Shown here: positions 6,197-11,990 of the stretch, in pieces
How positions within the stretch are numbered: position 1 is the first letter of the stretch
How the letters are laid out: every line of letters starts with the position of its first letter
Source of the DNA: a bacterium
GTDB lineage: Bacteria; Actinomycetota; Acidimicrobiia; Acidimicrobiales; CATQHL01
Reading direction: 5' to 3'
Assembly: GCA_028819945.1 (NCBI GenBank)
Contig: JAPPKQ010000386.1
Coordinates: forward strand, 1-11,990
DNA length: 11,990 nt
Translations under genes and position numbers: made by a program
Notes under the pieces: model-generated
What the model saw: the letters and a program-made list of their open reading frames with translations, nothing else
Database searches by the model: none
What the model was told of the DNA's origin: nothing

Positions 6197-7201
6197 TCAG
6201 AACCGGAACCGGGGATGCGGCGGGTGGATCGAGTACTCCACGACGCCGTAGCCCCGCTCGCCGGTCTCGGCCACCTCGAAGTCGAAGAAGGGCTCGTAGC
6301 AGTCGAGGCGCACCTCGGCGTCGTTCTCGTCGCGCATGAGGCCGTTGCGGGTCTGCGCCCACTTCCGCCCGGTGAGCACGGTGAGCGTCTCGCCGTCGGG
6401 CATCTCGAAGGTCATGGTGAACGCCATGGCGGTGCGCTCGTCGTCCTCCATGCGGGGCACGCAGGTGGCGTGGCGGATCGGCCGGGCGCCGGAAGCGTCG
6501 GCCACCCAGCCCCCGTTGTGGGCCCGGCCCTCGGGGATCGGCTGGGTGGGGCTCATCCAGCCGAAGGAGTTGAGGTGGCGCCCCGGCAGTTGCACCGACG
6601 GCCAGTAGTGCCCCCAGGAGGCCTCGGCTGTGCGGCGCCGGCGGGGCACCCACGGGGAGTCCTGCACGAAGCGGTGCGTCCAGGAGTGGTCGCGGTGCGC
6701 CCAGCAGTCGATCGGCCGCCGTTCGCCGGCCCGGGGCCCGCCGTAGGCCTCGAAGCTGCCGGCGCAGTCGAGGGCCTGCTCGTAGTGGCCCCCGTAGTTC
6801 TCGTAGGTGGCGAGCGGGTTGCCGCCCAGGCAGTCGTCGTAGTCGAACGGGTCGAACCGGCCGCTGTAGGCGAGGTCGAAACCGAACTTGGGGCCGTCGA
6901 ACTGCCAGCGGTAGCCCCCGAACGCCTCGAGGACCTCGAACCGCACTTTGCCGTCGCCGAGGGTGCCGAACACCGCCTCCTCGCCGAGAGGCTGCCGGGA
7001 GGCCCACTGCTGTGCCACCCCGTCGATCACGTAGAAGGCGCTGGCCCGGACGTAACCGTGGGAGAGGCTGGCGTGGATGTGGTTGATGCCGAAGACGTCG
7101 GCCTCGCGGTCGCAGACGGAGAACCAGAAGTTGTCGCTCCAGAGGCGGCCGGAGTCGTCGGGCGGGTGGTGGAGGTATTCGTCGCGCTCGGTCAGCTTCA
7201 T
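6197..7201 (-). CDS. CrtC/AttH-like (DUF7064-type) protein of unknown function
   Basis: A 334-residue protein rich in Trp, Tyr and His, with no signal peptide or membrane segment. It opens with LWSDNFWFSVCDREADVFGINHIHASLSHGY (20-50) and has FDLAYSGRFDPFDYDDC, HYEQALDCAGSFEAYGG, DCWAHRDHSWTHRF, SFGWMSPTQPI and a C-terminal YGVVEYSIHPPHPRFRF. The series of beta-strands with HRDHSWTHR in the middle resembles the AttH/CrtC (hydroxyneurosporene synthase-like) beta-barrel families, which bind or hydrate hydrophobic lipids or isoprenoids. I recall DUF7064-annotated proteins of this kind in actinobacteria and steroid degraders, but cannot assign a reaction. The start is ATG 7201-7199, with GAGGA about six bases upstream. 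It lies 76 bases after the kinase gene and 62 before the luciferase-like gene on the same strand. A carrier or hydratase for a lipid-like substrate is a reasonable guess only. Confidence 0.7.
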   Translation of the reverse strand: MKLTERDEYLHHPPDDSGRLWSDNFWFSVCDREADVFGINHIHASLSHGYVRASAFYVIDGVAQQWASRQPLGEEAVFGTLGDGKVRFEVLEAFGGYRWQFDGPKFGFDLAYSGRFDPFDYDDCLGGNPLATYENYGGHYEQALDCAGSFEAYGGPRAGERRPIDCWAHRDHSWTHRFVQDSPWVPRRRRTAEASWGHYWPSVQLPGRHLNSFGWMSPTQPIPEGRAHNGGWVADASGARPIRHATCVPRMEDDERTAMAFTMTFEMPDGETLTVLTGRKWAQTRNGLMRDENDAEVRLDCYEPFFDFEVAETGERGYGVVEYSIHPPHPRFRF

Positions 7202-7277
7202 GTTCCGGTCCTCGCCCTCCCGGCAACCCGCTCCGGCCGGCTGCTCAGTCTCGCAGTTCCGCCCGGACGTGCCACCC

Positions 7278-8312
7278 TCAGAGATCGCGCCAGTGAACCT
7301 GTGGCAGACCGGACACCTCGGCGTGACCCGGGTACGAGGTCTCCGGCGGATCCAGTACCTCGCCCAGGGGTGGCAGATCGGGCTCGAGCCAGGCCACGAG
7401 TTCCCAGGCGCCCGCCTGCGCCGCTGCGCCGATGTCCGCCAGCCGGCTGTCGTCGGCCCGCCCCGCCGCCAGGGCGGCCAGGCCCTGCATGCCCGAGAGG
7501 ATCGACCGCACGCGCTCGAAGCGGAGTGCGTAGCGCAGCCGGTCAGCGTCGATGTCGACCCCGCCGGCGGCCCGGTAGGGGGCGACCGCCTCACCCTCGA
7601 TGGAACCCCAACCGCCGAGGTGCATGCTGAGCGCCACGTCGCACAGCGGGTCGCCCACCCAGGCACGCTCCCAGTCGATGATCCCGCCGATGACGCCCGG
7701 TGCGGTCCACAGCACGTTGGCGGGCCGGAAGTCACCGTGGCAGAGCACCGGTCGGTCCTCGCTCTCCGGGCGATGGCGTGCCAGCCAGCGCATCGCCACG
7801 TCGATCCCCGGGTGCCGCCAGCAGCGCCGGTAGGCCTCGGCCTGGCGGGCCAGCTCGGCCTCGTAGGCGGCACCGACGGTGGCGACATCGTCCAGCGCCT
7901 GTGCATCGGCCCGACGATGTAGCGCGCCGAGCGCCGCCGCCAGCGCCTCCCGGTACGGCGCCGGATCGGCGGGCCGGCGCTGCGCCTCCCCCGGCACGAG
8001 AGTGTGCACCCCGAACGGTCGCCCGATGCGGTTCGGCTCCTCGCAGACCACCAGCACCTCCGGCGCGGGCACCACGCCTGCCACGGCCCGCAGTCGCCGG
8101 GCCTCCGCAGCCGGGTCGTACGGCTCCACGGTCCCCCCCACCGGTGCCACCCGCACGATGACGGCATCATCGGTCCCCCAGCGCACCCGCAAGGTGATCC
8201 ACGAGTAGCCACCGTCCAGCCGGGTCACCTCCGGCGACCCACCGCCTGCACCCCTTGGCACGACACCGGCCTCCGCAAGGGCAGCACCAACCGCCTCAGG
8301 GCGCAGATCCAC
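7278..8312 (-). CDS. Phosphotransferase (APH-fold) family protein
   Basis: A 344-residue kinase-fold protein from GTG 8312. Landmarks are the nucleotide-binding loop region RLDGGYSW (31-38), Arg54 in VIVRV where most kinases have Lys, the catalytic HGDFRPANVLW (192-202; Asp194, Asn199) and the metal-binding IIDWERAWVGDPLCDVA (211-227; Asp213). It resembles the APH-like domain found with or fused to acyl-CoA dehydrogenases ACAD10/11 rather than drug-resistance enzymes. The likely role is phosphorylation of a hydroxy-acyl or small-molecule substrate, unproven. The frame stays open to ATG 8360, which would give 360 residues. I prefer GTG 8312 because TAGCGT lies seven bases upstream, family homology begins at VDLRPEAV, and the extra 16 residues run towards the repeat array. 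It is the first gene of the group that continues to 4727 and is divergent from the flavoprotein at 8606. Confidence 0.82.
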   Translation of the reverse strand: MDLRPEAVGAALAEAGVVPRGAGGGSPEVTRLDGGYSWITLRVRWGTDDAVIVRVAPVGGTVEPYDPAAEARRLRAVAGVVPAPEVLVVCEEPNRIGRPFGVHTLVPGEAQRRPADPAPYREALAAALGALHRRADAQALDDVATVGAAYEAELARQAEAYRRCWRHPGIDVAMRWLARHRPESEDRPVLCHGDFRPANVLWTAPGVIGGIIDWERAWVGDPLCDVALSMHLGGWGSIEGEAVAPYRAAGGVDIDADRLRYALRFERVRSILSGMQGLAALAAGRADDSRLADIGAAAQAGAWELVAWLEPDLPPLGEVLDPPETSYPGHAEVSGLPQVHWRDL

Positions 8313-8319
8313 GCCGCCG

Positions 8320-8325
8320 ACGCTA
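8320..8325 (-). promoter_or_regulatory. Candidate -10 element, leaderless start of the phosphotransferase gene
   Basis: On the minus strand TAGCGT (TANNNT) is followed by seven bases and then GTG 8312-8310. This is the same geometry as at 2801, 3994 and 8606, and it argues for the shorter protein. Confidence 0.5.
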
Positions 8326-8370
8326 ACGGCAGCACGCACCACTGACGGGCACAGCGCCATGTCCCGGCCC

Positions 8371-8397
8371 TGGATTCGGGCCTCCGCCGGAATGACG
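8371..8397 (+). repeat. Dispersed inverted repeat, short form (copy 5)
   Basis: TGG, arms ATTCGGGC and GCCGGAAT with one mismatch, then GACG. It lies in the divergent gap between the phosphotransferase and the flavoprotein. Confidence 0.75.
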
Positions 8398-8513
8398 AGG
8401 TTGCGAGGGTGGGGGACGCCGGGGTCCGGCCCCGGATCGAGTCCGGGGCAGGCTCTCCGCCGGAATGACGAGGTTGCGAGGGTGGGGGACGCCGGGGTCC
8501 GGCGCCGGATCGA
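8382..8513 (+). repeat. 59-base direct duplication, 73-base period
   Basis: Bases 8382-8440 and 8455-8513 match at 58 of 59 positions, the only difference being C8431 versus G8504. The unit spans the right arm of one inverted repeat, the spacer containing GAGGTTGCGAGGGTGGG, and the left part of the next long-form repeat. It looks like unequal recombination within the repeat array. The second copy decays after 8513, so its long-form repeat is incomplete. Confidence 0.85.
8425..8470 (+). repeat. Dispersed inverted repeat, long form (copy 6)
   Basis: It starts at TCCGGC, has the inner palindrome CCCCGGA / TCCGGGG and the right arm GCCGGAAT, then GACG. It shares with the copy at 4663 the inner stretch CCCCGGATCGAGTCCGGGG followed by CAGGCTCT. 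The left TGGAT flank has been lost. Confidence 0.75.
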
Positions 8514-8591
8514 TTTCGCCAGACGATCCGCCGACGGGCACCGGCGGCCCCCGCCCGGACAGCCGCCGGAACCGAGCCCAACCGACCCTTC

Positions 8592-8597
8592 TACACT
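8592..8597 (+). promoter_or_regulatory. Candidate -10 element, leaderless start of flavoprotein gene
   Basis: TACACT (TANNNT) ends eight bases before GTG 8606. No Shine-Dalgarno lies between them. The rest of the divergent gap from 8313 holds the repeat array and GC-rich sequence in which I see no other element. Confidence 0.5.
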
Positions 8598-8605
8598 GCC
8601 GCGTC

Positions 8606-10588
8606 GTGTCCGAGCCGGCGTATCCGCTCCTGTTCAGCCCGCTGAAGATCGGCGAGCTGGAGTTGCGGAACCGGATCGTGCTGTCGGCGATGACCACCGG
8701 ATTCGGGTTCACCGAGGGCGCCCCGGAGGCCGAGGCGCTGGCGTACTACCGCACCCGCAGCCAGGGCACGGGCCTCGCCACGGTGGGGTTCTCCGCGGTG
8801 GCGCCGGAGGGGCGGGTCGAGAACGCCATCGCCTGGCTGTGGCCCGAGGGCGCGACGGACGCTCTGGCGCCGCTCGCCGAGGCCATTGCGTCGGTGGGCG
8901 CGCACCCGTGCATCCAACTCGGCCACGGGGGACGCCAGGTCTCGCCGGAGGTGATCGGCGAGCAGCCCGTGGCGCCGTCGGTGGTGCAGGCGGGTGCCCA
9001 CGTGCGGATCCCGCCCCGGGCGCTGTCGACCGCCGAGACCGAGGCCATCGTCGCCGCGTTCGGCGAGGCCGCCGGGCGGGCCGCCGGCAGCGGCTTCGCG
9101 GCCGTGGAGGTCCACGGCGGCCACGGCTACCTCATCCAGCAGTTCCTGTCGGCGGAGTCCAACCGGCGCACGGACCGTTTCGGCGGCAACAGCGTCGCCG
9201 AGCGCAGCCGCTTCGGCTGCGAGGTGATCGAGGCAGTGCGCAAGGCCGCCCCGGAGTTGGCCGTGGTGGTGCGCATCAACGGCTCGGATCTGGTCCCCGA
9301 CGGGCTGCAGGCGACGGACGCCGTGATCGCCGCGCAGCGGTTCGCCGAGGCGGGCGCCGACGCCTTCGTCGTCTCGGCCGGCGTCTACGGCTCGGTGCCG
9401 TGGACCATCCCCCTGCTGGACGACCCCGAGGGAGCCTTCCTGGGTCTCGCCGGCGAGGTGCGTCGCAACGTGGACGTGCCGGTGATCGGCGTGGGCCGGA
9501 TCACGACCCCCGAGATCGCCGAGGACGCGCTGCGCGCCGGGCACTGCGACGCCGTGGGGCTGGGGCGGGCGTTGCTGGCGGACGAGGACTGGGTCGCCAA
9601 GGCCCGCGATGGCCGCTCCGGGGGGATCCGCCCGTGCATCGCCACCGTGGAGGGCTGCGCCGGCCGGCTGCAGTACGGCGAGGCGATCTCCTGCTCGGTG
9701 AACCCCGGCGTGGGGCGCGAGACGAACCCGCCGCTGGAGCGGGCCGAGGCGCCCGGGCGGGTGCTGGTAGTGGGCGGCGGACCCGCGGGCATGGAGGCCG
9801 CCCGCCGAGCCGCCCAACTCGGTCACGAAGTGCACCTGGTCGAGCGGGCCGACCGGCTCGGCGGCGCGCTGCGCCTGGCGGCGGACACCCCCGGCCTCGC
9901 CCACATGGCCCGCCTGGCGGACTGGTACACCGGTGAGCTCCATCGGCTCGGCGTCACGGTGTCGCTCGGCGTCGAAGTCGGCAACGCGGACGACCTGGCC
10001 GGGATCCCGATGGACCACCTCATCCTCGCCACCGGCGCGGAGACTGCACCCGAGGTACTCGACGGCTACGAGCACCTGCCGGCCTGGACGCCGGAGGACC
10101 TGCTGGCGGGGCGGCCCTCCAGCCACGACACGTGGCATCTCATCGATCCGGTGGCGGTGCTGGGCGGGGGCAGCCGCGCCCTGGCGATCGCCCTGTGGTG
10201 TCGCCGCGGCGGCTACCGGGTGTCGATGCTGAGCGCCGAGCGGCTCGGGCACGACACCTCCGGCCTGGCCCGCCGGGCCTACCTCACGCGCCTCTCACCC
10301 GAGCTGGCGGTGCAGGGACAGGCGGTTCGCATCGCGACCGGCGGCGTGGAGTGGCGCGACGCCTCCGGGGAGAGTTCGCTGCTGCCGGCGCGCAGCGTCG
10401 TCGTCGCCGAACCCGTGCGGGCGACGGTGCCAGCGGCTCTGGCGCCACGCGGCGGCCACGAGGGGCCGGCGGCCGCCACCGGCGTCCACACCGTGCGCAT
10501 CGGCGACGCCCGGTCGCCCCGCACCATCGGCGACGCCATCGCCGAGGCCCGCCAAGTCGTCGAGTCGCTCCTGCTGCGCACCGGCTGA
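8606..10588 (+). CDS. FadH-like NADH:flavin oxidoreductase (Old Yellow Enzyme family)
   Basis: A 660-residue two-part flavoprotein, the usual size for 2,4-dienoyl-CoA reductase (FadH) and trimethylamine dehydrogenase relatives. Residues 1-340 are an FMN-binding TIM barrel: LLFSPLKIGELELRNRIV (8-25), QLGHGGRQ (104-111), the active-site block HGGHGYLIQQFLS (170-182) with NRRTDRFGG, and VIGVGRI (293-299). Then come Cys344, Cys351 and Cys363 of the iron-sulfur site. A C-terminal FAD/NAD(P) part has VLVVGGGPAGMEAA (386-399) and a second nucleotide fold with VAVLGGGSRA. The expected reaction is NAD(P)H-dependent reduction of an enoyl-type double bond. The usual pattern C-x2-C-x3-C has Thr347 in place of the second cysteine (CIATVEGC), so the [4Fe-4S] cluster lacks one ligand. 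The start is GTG 8606, after TACACT; the frame is open from 8465, but that part is repeat sequence. It is convergent with the hydroxy-acid dehydrogenase, 38 bases apart. Confidence 0.9.
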   Translation: MSEPAYPLLFSPLKIGELELRNRIVLSAMTTGFGFTEGAPEAEALAYYRTRSQGTGLATVGFSAVAPEGRVENAIAWLWPEGATDALAPLAEAIASVGAHPCIQLGHGGRQVSPEVIGEQPVAPSVVQAGAHVRIPPRALSTAETEAIVAAFGEAAGRAAGSGFAAVEVHGGHGYLIQQFLSAESNRRTDRFGGNSVAERSRFGCEVIEAVRKAAPELAVVVRINGSDLVPDGLQATDAVIAAQRFAEAGADAFVVSAGVYGSVPWTIPLLDDPEGAFLGLAGEVRRNVDVPVIGVGRITTPEIAEDALRAGHCDAVGLGRALLADEDWVAKARDGRSGGIRPCIATVEGCAGRLQYGEAISCSVNPGVGRETNPPLERAEAPGRVLVVGGGPAGMEAARRAAQLGHEVHLVERADRLGGALRLAADTPGLAHMARLADWYTGELHRLGVTVSLGVEVGNADDLAGIPMDHLILATGAETAPEVLDGYEHLPAWTPEDLLAGRPSSHDTWHLIDPVAVLGGGSRALAIALWCRRGGYRVSMLSAERLGHDTSGLARRAYLTRLSPELAVQGQAVRIATGGVEWRDASGESSLLPARSVVVAEPVRATVPAALAPRGGHEGPAAATGVHTVRIGDARSPRTIGDAIAEARQVVESLLLRTG

Positions 10589-10593
10589 CGCGT

Positions 10594-10612
10594 GGCCTCC
10601 GCCGGAATGGCG
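10594..10612 (+). repeat. Degenerate half of the dispersed inverted repeat (copy 7)
   Basis: GGCCTCC followed by the right arm GCCGGAAT and GGCG, without the left arm. It fills much of the 38-base gap between two convergent genes. Confidence 0.55.
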
Positions 10613-10626
10613 TGGGGTGGTCGCCG

Positions 10627-11808
10627 CTAGTGGAGGACGGAGGCGTCCAGTTCCTCGTACGTGTTGCGACCCAGCAGGGCGAGGGTCCGCTCGATGTCGG
10701 TTCGAAGGATCTGAAGCATGCGCGCCACGCCTTCCTCGCCGCCCGCGGCGAGCGGCCAGAACCAGGCCCGGCCGCCCATGGCGGCGGTGGCGCCGAGGGT
10801 CCGCGCCTTGATGAGGTCGGCGCCCCGGCGCACGCCGCCGTCGAGGATCACCTCGGCCTCGCCGCCGACCTCGGAGACCACCTCCCCCAGCACGTCGAGG
10901 GCGGCGGGCAGGCCGTCGAGTTGGCGCCCGCCGTGGTTGGAGACCACGACGGCGTCGGCACCCTGCTCGACGCAGCGCCGGGCGTCGGCGGCGCTCATCA
11001 CGCCCTTGATCAGAAGCGGCCCGTCCCAGCGCTCCCGCAGCCAGGCCACGTCCTCCCAGGTCTTGGAGAGATCGGACAGCTCGCGGTCCATGAAGGCGGA
11101 CATCGAAGCCATGTCGGTGTTGGGCGGGACGAGATCGAGCAGGCCGCCGAAGTGGACCGGCGGCCCGGCGGCAAGGTGCCACATCCAGCGGGGACGGCGG
11201 ATGGCCTCCAACACCTGGGCGGGGCCAATGCGGGGCGGGATACTCATGCCGTTGCGCAGGTCGCGCTCCCGCTTGCCGATGAGCGGTACGTCCACCGTGA
11301 GCACGATCGCTTCGCAGCCGGCGGCGCCCGCCCGGTCCACGAGCTTCGCCACCACGTCGGGGCTGCGCCACAGGTAGAGCTGGAACCACAGCGGCCCGTC
11401 GCTCACCGCAGCGATCTCCTCGATGCTGTAGCTCGAGGCTGTGCTTACGACGAAGACGGTGCCGGCGGACGCGGCTGCCCGGGCCGCGGCCAGCTCGCCG
11501 TCGCGGTGCACGAGTCGGGCCAGTCCGGCCGGCCCACAGATGAACGGCACCTCGAGGCGCCTGCCGAGCACCGTCACGCCCGGATCCCGCTCGGTGACGT
11601 CCACGAGCGACCGGGCCGTGAACTGCACCCGGTCGAACGCCTCGTGGTTGGCCCGCAACGTGACCTCTCCGTCGGCGCCTCCTTCCACGAAGTCGTAGAC
11701 CATGGGGGGCAGCCGGCGCCGAGCGTGGGGGCGGAAGTCGTCGTAGGAGTGCGGCGGGGTGGGCCGGGGGCGCAGTTGCACGAGCCGGGCCAACTCGAGG
11801 GGATTCAC
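10627..11808 (-). CDS. FMN-dependent alpha-hydroxy-acid dehydrogenase (lactate dehydrogenase/glycolate oxidase family)
   Basis: A 393-residue TIM-barrel flavoenzyme. Landmarks in order: VYDFVEGGADGEVTLRANHEAF (37-58), STASSYSIEEIA (122-133), the FMN-contacting WFQLYLW (141-147), LTVDVPLIGKRERDLRNG (170-187), LLIKGVMSAADA (265-276; Lys268), the catalytic VVSNHGGRQLDG (288-299; His292 and Arg295), LDGGVRRGADLIKARTLGA (322-340) and MGGRAWFWPLAAGG. All residues needed for flavin-dependent oxidation of an L-2-hydroxy acid to a 2-oxo acid appear present. The substrate (lactate, glycolate, mandelate or other) and electron acceptor cannot be told. It is not a mycofactocin MftD type by the SNHGG context and surrounding genes. 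The start is GTG 11808-11806, with GAGGA about eight bases upstream, overlapping the stop of the ketopantoate-reductase-like gene by four bases, so the two are coupled. Its TAG stop at 10629-10627 faces the flavoprotein gene. Confidence 0.92.
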   Translation of the reverse strand: MNPLELARLVQLRPRPTPPHSYDDFRPHARRRLPPMVYDFVEGGADGEVTLRANHEAFDRVQFTARSLVDVTERDPGVTVLGRRLEVPFICGPAGLARLVHRDGELAAARAAASAGTVFVVSTASSYSIEEIAAVSDGPLWFQLYLWRSPDVVAKLVDRAGAAGCEAIVLTVDVPLIGKRERDLRNGMSIPPRIGPAQVLEAIRRPRWMWHLAAGPPVHFGGLLDLVPPNTDMASMSAFMDRELSDLSKTWEDVAWLRERWDGPLLIKGVMSAADARRCVEQGADAVVVSNHGGRQLDGLPAALDVLGEVVSEVGGEAEVILDGGVRRGADLIKARTLGATAAMGGRAWFWPLAAGGEEGVARMLQILRTDIERTLALLGRNTYEELDASVLH

Positions 11809-11990
11809 GTGGCGTCCTCGCGGATGGCGGCATCGATGCCGAACATCATCCGGGTGACGCCCGCCAGCAGCGGCGTGTCCAGACCGCGGTCGGCGGCGCG
11901 CCGGGCGAACGGGGCGAACACGGCGTCCACCTCGAGGGGCCGGCCGCGTTCGATGCTCTGGAGGGCCGACACCTTCACCTGTGTCTGGCC
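11805..11990 (-). CDS. Ketopantoate reductase (PanE/ApbA)-family protein, C-terminal part only
   Basis: Only the last 61 codons lie in the window; the gene continues past 11990. The visible sequence GQTQVKVSALQSIERGRPLE, then VDAVFAPFARRAADRGLDTP and LLAGVTRMMFG, matches the C-terminal helical domain of 2-dehydropantoate 2-reductases, where a conserved S-x-x-Q-D/S-x-x-x-G-R-x-x-E-[IV]-D pattern is followed by an alternating helix and a conserved P. The N-terminal NADP-binding domain is out of view, so the reaction (ketopantoate or another 2-oxo acid to a 2-hydroxy acid) is a family inference. The TGA stop overlaps the GTG of the hydroxy-acid dehydrogenase (GTGA). A reductase and an oxidase acting on the same 2-hydroxy/2-oxo acid type in one operon is suggestive. 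Confidence 0.75.
   Translation of the reverse strand, partial: GQTQVKVSALQSIERGRPLEVDAVFAPFARRAADRGLDTPLLAGVTRMMFGIDAAIREDAT

Noticed and set aside
8371..8520. CRISPR-like array
   Set aside because: Only two units with a short non-unique spacer; the units belong to the dispersed inverted-repeat family and there are no cas genes.
8591..10252. Large minus-strand open frame opposite the flavoprotein
   Set aside because: The translation is His/Gly/Arg-rich without motifs, while the plus strand encodes a complete FadH-like enzyme.

Overview
The window is about 12 kb of very GC-rich DNA. I infer an actinobacterium, plausibly an uncultured Acidimicrobiia-like lineage assembled from a metagenome. 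The reasons are the GC content, a coenzyme F420-type luciferase-like oxidoreductase, an IpdAB-type CoA-transferase-fold pair related to the mycobacterial steroid-ring hydrolase, and four gene starts with a TANNNT hexamer 6-8 bases upstream and no Shine-Dalgarno, the usual look of leaderless actinobacterial genes. The first ~80 bases are a 21-G run and a 25-C run, which look like a contig-end or sequencing artefact.

Layout. (1) 128-2721, minus strand: IpdA-like subunit, IpdB-like subunit (4-base overlap), then an HSD10-type short-chain dehydrogenase. (2) 2801-4530, plus strand, divergent from (1): a protein of an uncharacterised family with a GWTDGLP motif, followed by a short redox-type protein whose frame is interrupted by one in-frame TGA. 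Across the TGA the protein reads GVGD-U-GACTACSLHD, which matches the UGSC selenoprotein family, so the gene is best read as one 178-residue selenoprotein with Sec98, not two fragments. A hairpin just downstream has the spacing and loop of a bacterial SECIS element. (3) 8312-4727, minus strand: an aminoglycoside-phosphotransferase-fold kinase, a CrtC/AttH-like protein, a luciferase-like (probably F420-dependent) oxidoreductase and a VOC (glyoxalase-fold) protein, probably one operon. (4) 8606-10588, plus strand: a FadH-like Old Yellow Enzyme flavoprotein that lacks one of the usual four iron-sulfur cysteines. (5) 11990-10627, minus strand: the C-terminal end of a ketopantoate reductase-like protein (cut by the window edge) overlapping an FMN-dependent alpha-hydroxy-acid dehydrogenase.

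The enzymes are of types used in oxidising lipids, steroids or aromatic acids through CoA thioesters and flavin/F420 redox steps. No complete pathway is present, and the substrates are not readable from the sequence. Intergenic spaces repeatedly contain one dispersed inverted repeat (stem ATTCCGGC/GCCGGAAT followed by GACG), in a short and a long form. All six fuller copies have the same orientation regardless of gene direction, and part of one array is duplicated at 8382-8513. The most interesting item is the selenoprotein and its neighbour of unknown function.
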